From Desulfovibrionaceae bacterium (GTDB lineage: Bacteria > Desulfobacterota > Desulfovibrionia > Desulfovibrionales > Desulfovibrionaceae), in the NCBI GenBank assembly GCA_910575755.1, contig CAJTFO010000001.1, forward strand, positions 1-64,000: a stretch of 64,000 nt of DNA, written 5' to 3'. The notes under the pieces are model-generated. The model did no database searches. It was not told the DNA's origin and saw only the letters and a list, made by a program, of their open reading frames with translations. A program made the position numbers and the translations under genes. Every line of letters begins with the position of its first letter. The first letter of the stretch is position 1. This document shows, piece by piece, positions 46,849 to 56,634 of the stretch.

Positions 46849-48393
46849 ATGGGCGCTCTTTCTTCCACCGCGCCGGAGTTTCCCCGCCCCTTGCCCCGGC
46901 TCTGCGTGTCCGCCCTGTCCGGCGGGGGCGGCAAGACGCTGCTCTCTCTCGGAGTGGCGCGGGCGCTGTCCCACGCCGGGATAACGGTTCGACCCTTTAA
47001 AAAAGGGCCGGATTACATCGACGCGGCCTGGCTGGCTCTGGCAGCCGGGCGACCGGCCACCAATCTGGATCCCTTTTTTTTGCCGCCCGCCGGGCTGCGC
47101 GCGCTTTTTGTCCGCGCCATGACCGCGCTGGCGGGAGACGCGCGGGATGTTCTGGGGCTGGTGGAAGGCAACCGGGGCCTGTTTGACGGTCTGGATGTGC
47201 GGGGTTCCTGCTCCACGGCGGAGCTGGCCCGCATTCTGGACTGCCCCATTCTGCTCAGCCTGGACTGCACCAAGATGACCCGCACGGCGGCCGCGCTGGT
47301 TCAGGGCATGCTCAGTTTTGAAGCGGGCCTGCGGTTCTGCGGCGTGGTGCTCAACCAGGTGGGCTCGGCCCGGCATGAAAGCCTGCTGCGCCATGCCCTT
47401 GAAACATATACGGATCTGCCCGTGCTGGGCGCGCTGCCGCGTCTGGCGGAAAATCCTCTGCCCGAACGGCACATGGGCATTGCCTGTTGCGGCGACACGC
47501 TGGCCGGGGACGCCCAGCGCCGTCTGGATGGTCTGGCGGCTCTGGCGCGTGAGCATCTGGATCTTGCGGAGGTGCTGGCGGCGGCCCGGTCCGCGCCCTT
47601 TCCGGCGGACGCGGCGCAGAGGGACACGACGGCCAGTGCCGCAGGCAGCGTGGAAGTCCTTTCCGACCCCGCGAACCACAGACCCGCCCCGGTGGAACTT
47701 CCCGCGCCGCGTATCGGGTATGTGCGTGACGCGGCCCTCTGGTTCTATTATCAGGAAAATCTTGAGGCGCTGTCCCAGGCGGGCGCGGAACTGATCCGCC
47801 TGTCCCTGCTGGACGGCGGCGGATGCGGGGAGGCCCCCGACTCCCCCGATCCCTGGCGGAATCTGGACGGCCTTTACCTGGGCGGCGGTTTTCCCGAAGA
47901 TTTCGCGCGGGAGCTGAGCCTTTCGCCGCGTCTGCCTCTTCTGGCACGCCTGGCCAAAAGGGGCCTGCCCATTTATGCGGAATGCGGCGGCTTCATGCTG
48001 CTCTCGCGCGGCATCGAGCGCGAAGGTCGGCTCTGGCCCATGAGCAATGTTTTTCCGGTCACGGCCCGCTTTTGCGCCAGGCCGCAGGGGTTGGGCTATG
48101 TGCAGGGCACGGTGCGCGCAGAAAATCCCTTTTTTCCGCCTGGCCTGGTTCTGCGCGGGCATGAGTTTCATTATTCGCATTGCCGCTGGGAGAAGGAGGC
48201 GCCCCTCTGCGCTCTGGAACTCACGCGCGGCAAGGGTATGGGCCGCATAGACGGCGCGGCCCGCGACGGCCTGACGCGGGGCCGGGTCTGGGCCGCGTAT
48301 ACCCATATTTTCGCGCCCGCCGTGCCGTGCTGGGCGTCCAATTTCACGGCCGTCGCCCGGAAATTCCGCCAGGAGCGGGACAGTCAGGTCTGA
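46849..48393 (+). CDS. cobB: cobyrinate a,c-diamide synthase
   Basis: Amidates the a and c side chains of (hydrogeno)cobyrinate in vitamin B12 synthesis, using ATP and glutamine. The 514 residues begin with a P-loop SALSGGGGKT (21-30), then VRPFKKGPDYIDAAWL and VEGNRGLFDGLD. The C-terminal class I glutaminase-like domain has YLGGGFPEDFA and the nucleophile cysteine in YAECGGFMLL, with HEFHYSHC near the end. The ATG at 46849 sits just after GGAGG. Under anaerobic pathways the same enzyme is called CbiA. The glycosyltransferase gene follows 24 bases later. Confidence 0.93.
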   Translation: MGALSSTAPEFPRPLPRLCVSALSGGGGKTLLSLGVARALSHAGITVRPFKKGPDYIDAAWLALAAGRPATNLDPFFLPPAGLRALFVRAMTALAGDARDVLGLVEGNRGLFDGLDVRGSCSTAELARILDCPILLSLDCTKMTRTAAALVQGMLSFEAGLRFCGVVLNQVGSARHESLLRHALETYTDLPVLGALPRLAENPLPERHMGIACCGDTLAGDAQRRLDGLAALAREHLDLAEVLAAARSAPFPADAAQRDTTASAAGSVEVLSDPANHRPAPVELPAPRIGYVRDAALWFYYQENLEALSQAGAELIRLSLLDGGGCGEAPDSPDPWRNLDGLYLGGGFPEDFARELSLSPRLPLLARLAKRGLPIYAECGGFMLLSRGIEREGRLWPMSNVFPVTARFCARPQGLGYVQGTVRAENPFFPPGLVLRGHEFHYSHCRWEKEAPLCALELTRGKGMGRIDGAARDGLTRGRVWAAYTHIFAPAVPCWASNFTAVARKFRQERDSQV

Positions 48394-48417
48394 GCGGCCA
48401 AAACGAGGTAATGGGGT

Positions 48418-49659
48418 ATGCGCGTTTCCGTAATCATTCCGGCCTGGAATCTGTGGGAACTGACGGCGGCCTGTCTGCGCTCTCTGGCGGAGTGCTCACG
48501 CGGCGAGAACCTGGAAGTGCTGGTGGTGGACAATGGTTCCACAGACGCCACGGCCCGTGAGCTTGAGCCTCTGGGGCAAGGGCTCTGGGGCGCGGATTTC
48601 CGGGCATTGCGCCTGCCCGAAAATCTGGGTTTCGCCAAAGCCTGCAATCTGGGCGCGCGCGCCGCAACTGGCGGTCTGCTTTTTTTTCTGAACAACGACA
48701 CAACCTGCACGCCCGGCTGGCTGCCGCCATTGCGCGCGGCCTTCGAGGATGAGCGCCTGGGCGCGGCCGGGCCGCTGCTGCTCTACCCCGACGGCACGGC
48801 GCAGCACTGCGGCGTCATATTTTCACCCTTTTTCAAGGTCAGCCATATTTACGAGCATTTTCCCGGAAACCACCCGATTTTGCGAAAAAAGCGGCCCTTG
48901 CAGGCCATTACCGGCGCGGCCCTGATGGTGCGGCGGCAGCTCTTTTCAGAGTGCGGAGGATTTTTTGAGGGCTACCAGAACGGCTTTGAGGATGTGGATC
49001 TCTGCTATGCGCTGACAGAGCGGGCGTACAAGCTGACTGTGGTAGGGGAAAGCGTGCTGTATCACCACACCAGCCAGACGCCGGGCCGCTTTGAGCACGA
49101 TTTGCAGAACGGCAGTCTTTTTTTGCAGCGCCGGCTGCGGCAAATCCGGCCGGATATGCATCGCCTGGCCCGTCTGGACGGGTATGAAATGCGCATCGAC
49201 CCCACGCTGTTCTGTTCCCTGGCCCTGCCCGAGACACGAGAACGGGAACTGGACGCGGCCTTCAGCGGGACAACCTTCGATGCGGCAGCCTGCGCCGCGC
49301 AGTTGGAGCGGGAACCACTCTGGCGCGGGGGCTGGCTGTTGCTCATGGATCACCTGGAAGCTGCGGAAAGGTGGAGCGAAGCCCTGACCACCGGCGTGCG
49401 CGCCATGCGTTTTTTTTCTCAGCCGGAGGTGAAGCGCCGTCTGCTACGCCTGCTGCGCAAGCAGGGACTGCGTGAAGAGATGGCGCAATTGGCGCATGTC
49501 ATGGAGGCAGACATGCGCGCCGCGCAAAAGGACGACCCGACGCGGCGCGCGCGGGTTCAGCGAATGCGGCGCAAGGCCTGTGCCGAGGGCGACGCTTATC
49601 TGGCCGAACTGCTCGACGGCTGGCTGGAGCGTTACGGCCAGACCAACGCTGACGCGTGA
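48418..49659 (+). CDS. GT2-family glycosyltransferase with helical C-terminal extension
   Basis: 413 residues. The GT-A domain shows SVIIPAWN at the start, VVDNGSTD, LGFAKACNLGA, NNDTTCTPGWL at the DxD position, and GFEDVDLCYAL, the pattern of rhamnosyl- and related transferases. After about residue 270 a second region of paired helices follows (AAERWSEALTTGVRAMRF, KRRLLRLLRKQGLREEMAQLA), resembling tetratricopeptide-like repeats. The acceptor is unknown. GAGG lies 9 bases before the ATG. It lies between cobB and tlyA in one rightward run. Confidence 0.88.
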   Translation: MRVSVIIPAWNLWELTAACLRSLAECSRGENLEVLVVDNGSTDATARELEPLGQGLWGADFRALRLPENLGFAKACNLGARAATGGLLFFLNNDTTCTPGWLPPLRAAFEDERLGAAGPLLLYPDGTAQHCGVIFSPFFKVSHIYEHFPGNHPILRKKRPLQAITGAALMVRRQLFSECGGFFEGYQNGFEDVDLCYALTERAYKLTVVGESVLYHHTSQTPGRFEHDLQNGSLFLQRRLRQIRPDMHRLARLDGYEMRIDPTLFCSLALPETRERELDAAFSGTTFDAAACAAQLEREPLWRGGWLLLMDHLEAAERWSEALTTGVRAMRFFSQPEVKRRLLRLLRKQGLREEMAQLAHVMEADMRAAQKDDPTRRARVQRMRRKACAEGDAYLAELLDGWLERYGQTNADA

Positions 49660-49700
49660 GCGCCCTTGCCCCCGCCGCCCCAAGCGGCTATACCTGCCCC

Positions 49701-50486
49701 ATGCCCAAAGACAAACGCCAGCGCGCCGACCAACTGGCCTTTGAACAAGGCCTGGCCGAAAGCCGCGAACAGGCCCGCCGCCTGATCATGGCCGGTCAGA
49801 TCGTGCTTTGCCCCGCCGCTGCGGACGGTCGTCCCCTTCTGCCGCCCGGCGCGCCGCCGCAGCGCGTGCCCAAGCCCGGCCATCCCTACCCCGCCGGCAC
49901 GCGCTTCGCCCTGTTGCAAAGCGAACGCTATGTGAGCCGGGGGGCCTACAAGCTGCTGACCATTCTGGAGCATTTTCACCTGGACGTCACCGGCCTGGTC
50001 TGTCTGGACGCCGGAGCTTCCACCGGAGGTTTCACGGACTGCCTGCTCCAGCACGGGGCCGCGCGGGTCTATGCCGTGGATGTGGGCCGCAACCAGCTTC
50101 ACGAAAAACTGCGCGCTGACGCAAGAGTGGTCAGCCTGGAGGGCGTGAACCTGCGCCATGCGCCGCCGGAGCTGATTCCCGAAGCCGTGGATCTGGTGGT
50201 GGCGGATGTTTCTTTTATTTCCCTGACGCTGGCGCTGCCGCCCTGCATGACCTGGCTGAAGCCCGGCGGCCTGGCGGCGGTGCTGATCAAACCCCAGTTT
50301 GAGCTGGGGCCGGGCGAAACGGTCAAGGGCGTGGTGCGCGATGAGAGCGCCCGCCGGCGCGCGGTGGACAAGATTCTGACCTTCTGCGCGGCGCATCTGG
50401 ATCTGACCTCCGAAGGCGTGCTGCCCGCCGCCGTCAAGGGGCCCAAGGGCAATCAGGAATACATGGCCCTGTTCCGGAAAACATAG
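49701..50486 (+). CDS. tlyA: TlyA-family rRNA 2'-O-methyltransferase
   Basis: Predicted to methylate cytidine 2'-OH in 16S and/or 23S rRNA. The 261-residue protein has an N-terminal S4 RNA-binding domain (RADQLAFEQGLAESREQARRLI) and an FtsJ-type methyltransferase with LDAGASTGGFTDCLLQHGA as the SAM loop, VYAVDVG, and VADVSFISLTLALP. The ATG at 49701 gives a start like other TlyA proteins. A GTG at 49656 overlapping the glycosyltransferase stop (GTGA) is the alternative. Neither has a good Shine-Dalgarno. Confidence 0.92.
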   Translation: MPKDKRQRADQLAFEQGLAESREQARRLIMAGQIVLCPAAADGRPLLPPGAPPQRVPKPGHPYPAGTRFALLQSERYVSRGAYKLLTILEHFHLDVTGLVCLDAGASTGGFTDCLLQHGAARVYAVDVGRNQLHEKLRADARVVSLEGVNLRHAPPELIPEAVDLVVADVSFISLTLALPPCMTWLKPGGLAAVLIKPQFELGPGETVKGVVRDESARRRAVDKILTFCAAHLDLTSEGVLPAAVKGPKGNQEYMALFRKT

Positions 50487-50509
50487 CGGCCCAGAACAGC
50501 CCTTGCGGC

Positions 50510-51736
50510 TTACCGCTTTTTGGCCTGGTCGCCCTCGTCCGCGCCATCCGCCCCTTTCTGCCGGAACAGCCGCCCCCGCTGCACGGCCTCTGTGCCGAAG
50601 CGCTCCCGCAGGCTGTCCAGAGCCTGATCCAGCCTGCGCCGCCGGGCCTCCTGCTGCGGATCAGGGCCGTCACGGGCCGTTGCTCCGCCCGCAAGGCCCG
50701 GCAGCAAAAACTGAACCGGATTTTCCTCAAAGCCGGAAACCCCCAGGCCGATGAGCCGCACGGGCTGCGCCAGCCTGAGTTCGCACAGCAGGCCCCGGCC
50801 TGTCTCAAAGATGGTTTCCGTGGCGTTGGTGGCTTCCGGCAGCGTGCGGGAGCGGGTGATCTGACGAAAATCCGCAAACTTGACTTTCAGGGTGATGGTG
50901 CGCCCGCTGAACCCATGTCGCCGCAGCGAGGCTCCCACCCGTTCGGCGTGGGCCAGCAGCATGCGCACAAGAAAATCCTGGTCGCGGGTATCGCGCTCAA
51001 AGGTGCATTCCGCGCTCTCGCTCTTCACGGGGCGCTCGGGCGTCACCGGGCGCGCGTCAATGCCGTGGGCGCGCTCATGCAGCGCCCGGCCCCATTTGCC
51101 GTAGCGGCCTTCCAGAAATTCCGGGCTGTACCGGCGCAACTGGGCCACAGTCACAATGCCCAGATCACGCAGGCTGCCCGCCATGCGCCGTCCCACGCCG
51201 GGCAGGCGGCCCACCTCCAGGGACAGCAGAAAAGCGTCCACTTCCTCAGGCCGCAGAATGAACACGCCGTCAGGCTTGTTCACGTCCGAACAGATCTTGG
51301 CCAGAAATTTCACGGGCGCGGCCCCCACCGAACAGGTCAGCCCGCCCGTGACCTCGGCCACCCGGCTCTTGATGCGCGCGATAAGCGCTTCCAGAGGGCC
51401 GAACAGACGCGTCAGCCCCGTGGCGTCCAGATAGGCCTCGTCAATGCTGGCCGGCTCCACCAGGGGGGAAAAATCGTTCAGCGCCGTCATGATGGCGCGC
51501 GAAAGCTCCGCATAGCGCCCACGCCGCCCGCGCACAAAAATGCCCTCGGGGCAGAGCCGCCGGGCCGTGGCAATGGGCATGGCCGAATGCACGCCAAAGA
51601 CCCGCGCCTCATAGGAGGCCGTGGACACGACCCCGCGCGGGCCGCCGCCGATGATCACCGGCCTGCCGCGCAGTTCCGGCCTGTCCATTTGCTCCACAGC
51701 GGCAAAAAAGGCGTCCATGTCCAGGTGGATGATCAT
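50510..51736 (-). CDS. dinB: DNA polymerase IV (Y-family)
   Basis: Error-prone translesion polymerase of 408 residues. Catalytic motifs: IIHLDMDAFFAAVEQ at the start, STASYEARVFGVHSAMP, SIDEAYLD, SVGAAPVKFLAKI, and the helix-hairpin-helix LPGVGRRMAGSLRDLGI. A little-finger domain follows. The C-terminal tail lacks a clear beta-clamp-binding QLxLF motif; FRQKGADGAD is the nearest thing. No LexA-like box was seen upstream. It lies 37 bases after the Kef-type gene and may be read through from it. Confidence 0.94.
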   Translation of the reverse strand: MIIHLDMDAFFAAVEQMDRPELRGRPVIIGGGPRGVVSTASYEARVFGVHSAMPIATARRLCPEGIFVRGRRGRYAELSRAIMTALNDFSPLVEPASIDEAYLDATGLTRLFGPLEALIARIKSRVAEVTGGLTCSVGAAPVKFLAKICSDVNKPDGVFILRPEEVDAFLLSLEVGRLPGVGRRMAGSLRDLGIVTVAQLRRYSPEFLEGRYGKWGRALHERAHGIDARPVTPERPVKSESAECTFERDTRDQDFLVRMLLAHAERVGASLRRHGFSGRTITLKVKFADFRQITRSRTLPEATNATETIFETGRGLLCELRLAQPVRLIGLGVSGFEENPVQFLLPGLAGGATARDGPDPQQEARRRRLDQALDSLRERFGTEAVQRGRLFRQKGADGADEGDQAKKR

Positions 51737-51773
51737 GGCCGGGCGGGGAGGGCTCCTGAGTTATCCGTCCGCG

Positions 51774-53489
51774 TTATTCCAGCTCCGCGCGCAGCCGCCG
51801 CAGCTCGCTCTGCACATGGGCGTCCGCGGCCCCAAGATCGTGCAGCAGAAATTCCGACATGGCCAGCGCCACTTCGCGCTCGCCGCTGAACACCTCGGAG
51901 ACGCCCAGCTCGCGCAGATGGCGGGCCTCGCTCAAAAAGGCGGTATTGGCCAGAATGCGGATGCCGGAGTTGACGGCGCGGGCGATGGGCGTCACCTCTC
52001 TGGCCGGAATGGCCGGCGTGGTCAGCAGCAGGGCTTCGGCCCTCTCCAGCCCGGCCTCGCGCAGCACCTCGGCCTGGGTCGCGTCGCCGTGCACCGCGGG
52101 CCGCCCCCGCGAACGCAGGGAACGCACCGTGTCAATATTGTTTTCTATGACCACCGGGGTGATGCCGCTGTCGCGCAGAATACGGCACAGATTGCGGCCC
52201 ACCGGGCCATAGCCCACCACCACCACGCGATGGCCGCCCCCGCCCTCCACCGCTTCAGCGGAGAGATGCGGCAGGGGCGAGCGCGAGAGCCAGGCCGGGC
52301 CGCGCTTCTCCAGCCAGCGGGCCGCGGGCTCGATGCGCCGGAACAGCAGGGGATTAAGGGTAATGGAAATCATGGCCGCCGGGATGATGGCGTTATTGGC
52401 CTCCTGCCCGAACAGGCCGTAGCTGATGCCCATAGCCGCCAGAATAAAGGAAAATTCGCCGATCTGCCCCAGGGCCACCGCCACGGACAGGCTCAGCCGC
52501 AGGGGTTTTCTGAACAGCATGGTCATGCACAGGGCGGCCAGAGGCTTGATGACAATGATGATGCCCAGCGTGGCCAGCATCAGCGGCCAGTCGCTGAGCA
52601 GAGCCGCCGGATCGAAAAGCATGCCCACGGAGACGAAAAAGAGCACGGCGAAGGCGTCGCGCAGGGGCAGGGCCTCGGCGGCGGCACGGGCGCTGAAGTC
52701 GGACTGGCCCACCACCATGCCGGCCAGAAACGCGCCCAGGGGCATGGAGGCGTCAAAAAAGTAGGCGGCGGCCACGGCGATGCCCAGCGCCAGGGCGATG
52801 ACCGCCAGGGTGAAAAGGTCACGGGTTCCCGTGCGGGCCACATAACCCAGAACAACCGGAATGAGCTTCTGCCCCACCACCAGCGTGAACACGGAAAGCG
52901 CGGCCAGCTTGATGAGGGTCAGCCCCAGCGCGATCCAGAAGCCGCCGCTGCCGCCGCCATCGGGGGCAAGCAGGGCGGGCAGCAGCACCAGCAGCAGGAT
53001 GGTGAAAAGATCCTCCACCACCAGCCAGCCCAGGGCCACATGCCCGGTGCGGGTGTGCAGGGCGTGATTGTCGGCAAGCACGCGGGTAAGCACCACCGTG
53101 CTGGCCACGGCAATGGACATGCCGAACACGGCTCCGGCCAGGGGCGAAAAGCCGAACAGAGACAGAATGCCCATGCTGGCCGCCGTACACAGGGCAATCT
53201 GGGCCACGGCCCCGGCCACGGCGATATGGCGCACGGCCAGCAGATCCTTGAGGTGAAAATGCAGGCCCACGCCGAACATCAGCAGAATCACGCCGATTTC
53301 AGCGCATTGGGAGGCTGTGGCCGCGTCGGCCACAAAGCCCGGCGAATGCGGCCCCACCAGCACGCCAGCCAGAAGATAGCCCACCAGAGGCGAAAGCCGC
53401 ATCTTCTGGGTGATGAAGCCCAGCAGCAGCGCGGCGGTCAGGCCCCCGGTCAGGGTCAGGATCAGGGTTACTTCGTGGGAAGCGCTCAT
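51774..53489 (-). CDS. CPA2-family potassium/proton antiporter with TrkA-N domain (Kef-like)
   Basis: 571-residue membrane transporter with about 12 helices (residues about 8-385) and a cytosolic nucleotide-binding domain. The helices carry LSPLVGYLLAGVLVGPH, the VVEDLFTILLLVLLP motif with its paired acidic residues, GAFLAGMVVGQSDF and LGQIGEFSFILAAMGI. The Rossmann motif is VVVVGYGPVGRNL, followed by IENN. It resembles KefB/KefC and YbaL. The ATG at 53489 has CAGGAG 8 bases upstream and overlaps the yjbQ stop by 4 bases, so they are coupled. Confidence 0.92.
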   Translation of the reverse strand: MSASHEVTLILTLTGGLTAALLLGFITQKMRLSPLVGYLLAGVLVGPHSPGFVADAATASQCAEIGVILLMFGVGLHFHLKDLLAVRHIAVAGAVAQIALCTAASMGILSLFGFSPLAGAVFGMSIAVASTVVLTRVLADNHALHTRTGHVALGWLVVEDLFTILLLVLLPALLAPDGGGSGGFWIALGLTLIKLAALSVFTLVVGQKLIPVVLGYVARTGTRDLFTLAVIALALGIAVAAAYFFDASMPLGAFLAGMVVGQSDFSARAAAEALPLRDAFAVLFFVSVGMLFDPAALLSDWPLMLATLGIIIVIKPLAALCMTMLFRKPLRLSLSVAVALGQIGEFSFILAAMGISYGLFGQEANNAIIPAAMISITLNPLLFRRIEPAARWLEKRGPAWLSRSPLPHLSAEAVEGGGGHRVVVVGYGPVGRNLCRILRDSGITPVVIENNIDTVRSLRSRGRPAVHGDATQAEVLREAGLERAEALLLTTPAIPAREVTPIARAVNSGIRILANTAFLSEARHLRELGVSEVFSGEREVALAMSEFLLHDLGAADAHVQSELRRLRAELE

Positions 53490-53923
53490 GCCGGATTCTC
53501 CTGATGCTCCCCGGCCTCGCCGGGCAGCCATTGCAGCCAGAGGGAGCGCCGGCGCGGCCCGTCGCCCTCGCAGAGATACACGGCCTGCCATGTGCCCAGG
53601 CGCAACTGGCCGTCCTCCACCAGAAGCAGCAGGGAGGGGCCATGCAGACTGGCCTTGATATGGGCGTCGCTGTTGCCCTCGGCATGGTGGTACTCGCCAT
53701 GTTCCGGCGCAAGACGGCTGAAGAAGGCCAGCATGTCCCGCCGCACGTCAGGGTCCGCGCCCTCGTTGACGGTCAGGCCGCAGGTGGTGTGCGGGCAGAA
53801 CAGGGCCAGGGCCCCGCGCCGCCAGCCGCGTTCACGGGCCATGCGCTCCGTGAAGGCGCGCAGCTCCGGGGTGATGTCGCGCATTTCGCAGCGCGCGCGG
53901 GTATTCAGCGCCAGTGTCTGCAT
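53486..53923 (-). CDS. yjbQ: YjbQ/UPF0047-family protein
   Basis: 145-residue small beta-rich protein. The conserved family blocks are LFCPHTTCGLTVNEGADPDVRRDM, YHHAEGNSDAHIKASLHGPS and LRLGTWQAVYLCEGDGPRRR, with the histidines and glutamate thought to form a metal site. E. coli YjbQ has weak thiamine-phosphate-synthase activity; the natural role is unsettled. Its stop overlaps the start of the Kef-type gene (ATGA). It is 53 bases after hom, probably the same transcript. Confidence 0.9.
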   Translation of the reverse strand: MQTLALNTRARCEMRDITPELRAFTERMARERGWRRGALALFCPHTTCGLTVNEGADPDVRRDMLAFFSRLAPEHGEYHHAEGNSDAHIKASLHGPSLLLLVEDGQLRLGTWQAVYLCEGDGPRRRSLWLQWLPGEAGEHQENPA

Positions 53924-53976
53924 AGGCTTCTCTCTCGCGGCGGGAGCGGCAGGGGCGGAAACAGCATCATCCAGGC

Positions 53977-55311
53977 TTACAGCACTCTGAAGTACACCGC
54001 CGGTTCCTTGAGCAGACCGGCGTCCACCGTGCGCTGGAGCGCGTCGCTCATGGCCTGGGCCGATGTTTCGTGGGTCATGAAGACCAGGGGCACGCCATGC
54101 CCCTCGTCGGTTTTCTGGATCATCTGGGCCACGCTGATGCCCTCGGCGGCCATGCAGCCGGAAATATCACGCAGCACGCCGGGCGCATCCTGAACCATGA
54201 CACGCACATAGTAGCAGGAGCGCCACTCTTCGGGCGGCACTATGGCGGCCCTGGGCAGTTCCCTGCCCACAAAGCCCGTGTTGTTGGGCCGCTCCTCGCG
54301 GGCCACGGCCATCAGGTCGGCCAGCACGGCCCCGGCCGTGGGCAGATCCCCGGCCCCGCGCCCGTGGAAGAAGAGCGCCCCGGCGGCATTGGCCTCCACG
54401 CGCGCGGCATTGTACACGCCGCCCACGCGGGCCAGCAGAAAGGTATGGTGCACGAGAGCCGGAAACACCCCGGCCTCCAGCCGGATGGAACCGTCATCCG
54501 CGCAATCCCTGCCTTCCGGACAGCGCACTTCGCGCACCTGACCAATGAGCTTGATACGGTAGCCGAATTCGCGCGCCAGGCGGATATCCAGAGACGAAAG
54601 CCCCCGGATGCCGCGCACGGACAGAGCCGTGTAGGGATAATTGACCCCGTAGGCCAGACGGATCAGCAGAATCAGCTTGTGGGCCGCGTCGTGGCCGTCG
54701 ATGTCCAGCGTGGGATCAGCCTCGGCGTAGCCCAGCTCCTGCGCCTGTTTGAGAGCCACATCAAAATCCAGACCGTTGGATGTCATCTCGGACAGGATGT
54801 AATTGCTGGTTCCGTTGAGAATGCCCATGAGCGACTCTATACGGTTGCCCGTGAGGCTTTCCCTGAGGGCCTGAACGATGGGAATGGCCCCGGCCACGCT
54901 GGCTTCATAGCGCAGGATGCGCTTTTTGCGCTCGGCCTTCTGGAAGAGAGCCAGGCCCTCTTCGGCCAGCAGAGCCTTGTTGGCGGTGACGACATGCTTG
55001 CCCTGATCCAGCGCCCGGTCGATGAGCGCGCGGGCCTGATCAATGCCGCCGATGAGCTCCACCAGCACATCGATATCCGGATCATCAGTAAGCGCCGCGG
55101 GATCGGTGGTCAGTTCCGCGCCCTCGGGCAGGGGGACGCCGCGGGCCTTCTGCGCGTTGCGCACCAACACGCGTTTGACCACCATGTCGCGCCCCGTGCG
55201 GCGGCGGATGATGTCCGCATTTTCCCCGAGTAGTCGGGCCAGCCCGCCGCCCACCGTGCCGAAACCGGCCAGGCCGACCACCAGGGGTTTGCTTTCGTTG
55301 GCTTTTGTCAT
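53977..55311 (-). CDS. hom: homoserine dehydrogenase
   Basis: Reduces aspartate semialdehyde to homoserine for threonine and methionine. The 444-residue enzyme has the Rossmann loop GLAGFGTVGGGLARLL (from 13), VELIGGIDQAR, HVVTANKALLA, the catalytic region ILNGTSNYILSEM and GYAEADPTLDIDGHDAAHKL, then a C-terminal ACT domain (about 360-430; VMVQDAPGVLRDISGCMAAEGISV), which suggests feedback inhibition by threonine. It follows the aminotransferase by 2 bases. Confidence 0.97.
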   Translation of the reverse strand: MTKANESKPLVVGLAGFGTVGGGLARLLGENADIIRRRTGRDMVVKRVLVRNAQKARGVPLPEGAELTTDPAALTDDPDIDVLVELIGGIDQARALIDRALDQGKHVVTANKALLAEEGLALFQKAERKKRILRYEASVAGAIPIVQALRESLTGNRIESLMGILNGTSNYILSEMTSNGLDFDVALKQAQELGYAEADPTLDIDGHDAAHKLILLIRLAYGVNYPYTALSVRGIRGLSSLDIRLAREFGYRIKLIGQVREVRCPEGRDCADDGSIRLEAGVFPALVHHTFLLARVGGVYNAARVEANAAGALFFHGRGAGDLPTAGAVLADLMAVAREERPNNTGFVGRELPRAAIVPPEEWRSCYYVRVMVQDAPGVLRDISGCMAAEGISVAQMIQKTDEGHGVPLVFMTHETSAQAMSDALQRTVDAGLLKEPAVYFRVL

Positions 55312-55313
55312 GT

Positions 55314-56495
55314 CTACTCCGGCGCGCCCGAAAGCAAACGACGCATATTGCTGACGGCCTGCCGGGTGCGGTGCTCGTTTTCAATAAGGGCGAAACGCAC
55401 ATACTCGTCGCCGTAGGAACCAAAGCCCAGCCCCGGCGATACGGCCACCTGCGCCTCGGTCAGCAGCAGCTTGGAAAACTCCACGGAGCCCATCTTGCGG
55501 AAAGCCTCGGGAATGCGCGCCCAGACAAACATGGTGGCCTTGGGCGACGGCACTTCCCAGCCGATGCGGGCCAGCCCCTCGATGAGCCGGTCACGACGCT
55601 CGCGGTAAATCTCGCGAATGGCGTCCACATCATCCTGCGGCCCGTTGAGGGCCACAGTGGCGGCAATCTGGATGGGCTGAAAAATACCGTAGTCCAGATA
55701 ACTCTTGATCCGGGCCAGGGCATGAACCAGGCGCGGATTGCCCAGGCAGAAGCCCACGCGCCAGCCGGGCATGGAATAGCTTTTGGACAGGCTGTAAAAT
55801 TCCACGCCCACATCCTTGGCCCCTTCGGCCTGGAGAAAGCTGGGCGCCTTGTAGCCGTCAAACACCAGATCGGCATAAGCCAGATCATGCACCACCCAGA
55901 TATTGTTCTCCTTGGCAAAGGCCACCACCTTGCGGAAGAAATCCAGATCCGTCACTTCGGTGGTGGGATTGTGCGGGTAACAGAGAAAAAGCAGCTTGGG
56001 CTTGGGCCAGGCCTGCCGGGTGGCGGTAGTCAGATCTTCAAAAAAGTCGCGATCCGACGCGATGGGCACGCTGCGCACATCCGCGCCAGCGATGATCGGC
56101 GCGTATTTGTGGATGGGATAGGTGGGGTCCGGGGCCAGCACCACATCGCCGGGGTTCAGCATGGCCAGAGAAAGATGGGCCAGGCCCTCCTTGGAACCCA
56201 TAGTCACGATGGCTTCCTTGTCCGGGTCCAGCTCCACGCCGTACAGGCGGGCATAGCGGTCGCAGACGGCCTTGCGCAGATTGGGAATACCTCTGGACAG
56301 GGAATAGCGGTGGTTGACCGGCTTTTGCGTGGCCTCCACCATCTTGTCCACCACATGGGCCGGCGTGGGAATATCGGGATTGCCCATGCTGAAATCCACA
56401 ATGTCGATATTCTGCCGCCGCAACTTCATCTTGAGATCGCCCACCACCGCGAACACATAGGGGGGCAACCGCTGGATACGCGAAAACTCTTCCAT
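55314..56495 (-). CDS. class I/II aminotransferase, AlaC-like
   Basis: PLP-dependent enzyme of 393 residues. The N-terminus [19 protein letters not shown] and [12 protein letters not shown] match the AlaC group of alanine/glutamate aminotransferases, also close to LL-diaminopimelate aminotransferase. The PLP lysine is in [16 protein letters not shown], with NPTTEV and the terminal [10 protein letters not shown] arginine. The start at 56495 has AAGGA directly upstream. It lies between thrC and hom in one operon, so it may serve aspartate-family metabolism; the real substrate cannot be read. Confidence 0.9.
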   Translation of the reverse strand: MEEFSRIQRLPPYVFAVVGDLKMKLRRQNIDIVDFSMGNPDIPTPAHVVDKMVEATQKPVNHRYSLSRGIPNLRKAVCDRYARLYGVELDPDKEAIVTMGSKEGLAHLSLAMLNPGDVVLAPDPTYPIHKYAPIIAGADVRSVPIASDRDFFEDLTTATRQAWPKPKLLFLCYPHNPTTEVTDLDFFRKVVAFAKENNIWVVHDLAYADLVFDGYKAPSFLQAEGAKDVGVEFYSLSKSYSMPGWRVGFCLGNPRLVHALARIKSYLDYGIFQPIQIAATVALNGPQDDVDAIREIYRERRDRLIEGLARIGWEVPSPKATMFVWARIPEAFRKMGSVEFSKLLLTEAQVAVSPGLGFGSYGDEYVRFALIENEHRTRQAVSNMRRLLSGAPE

Positions 56496-56634
56496 CTTCC
56501 TTCTCGCTTGGTTTAAACCGAACCCGGGATCGGGGAAAGCGGACACGCAACGCGGTCCGACCCGTCGCGCAGGATAGCTGACGGCGCGTCTTGTTGTAAA
56601 GGAGCGCCGCGCTGCATGGCTGAAGCAGCGAGTT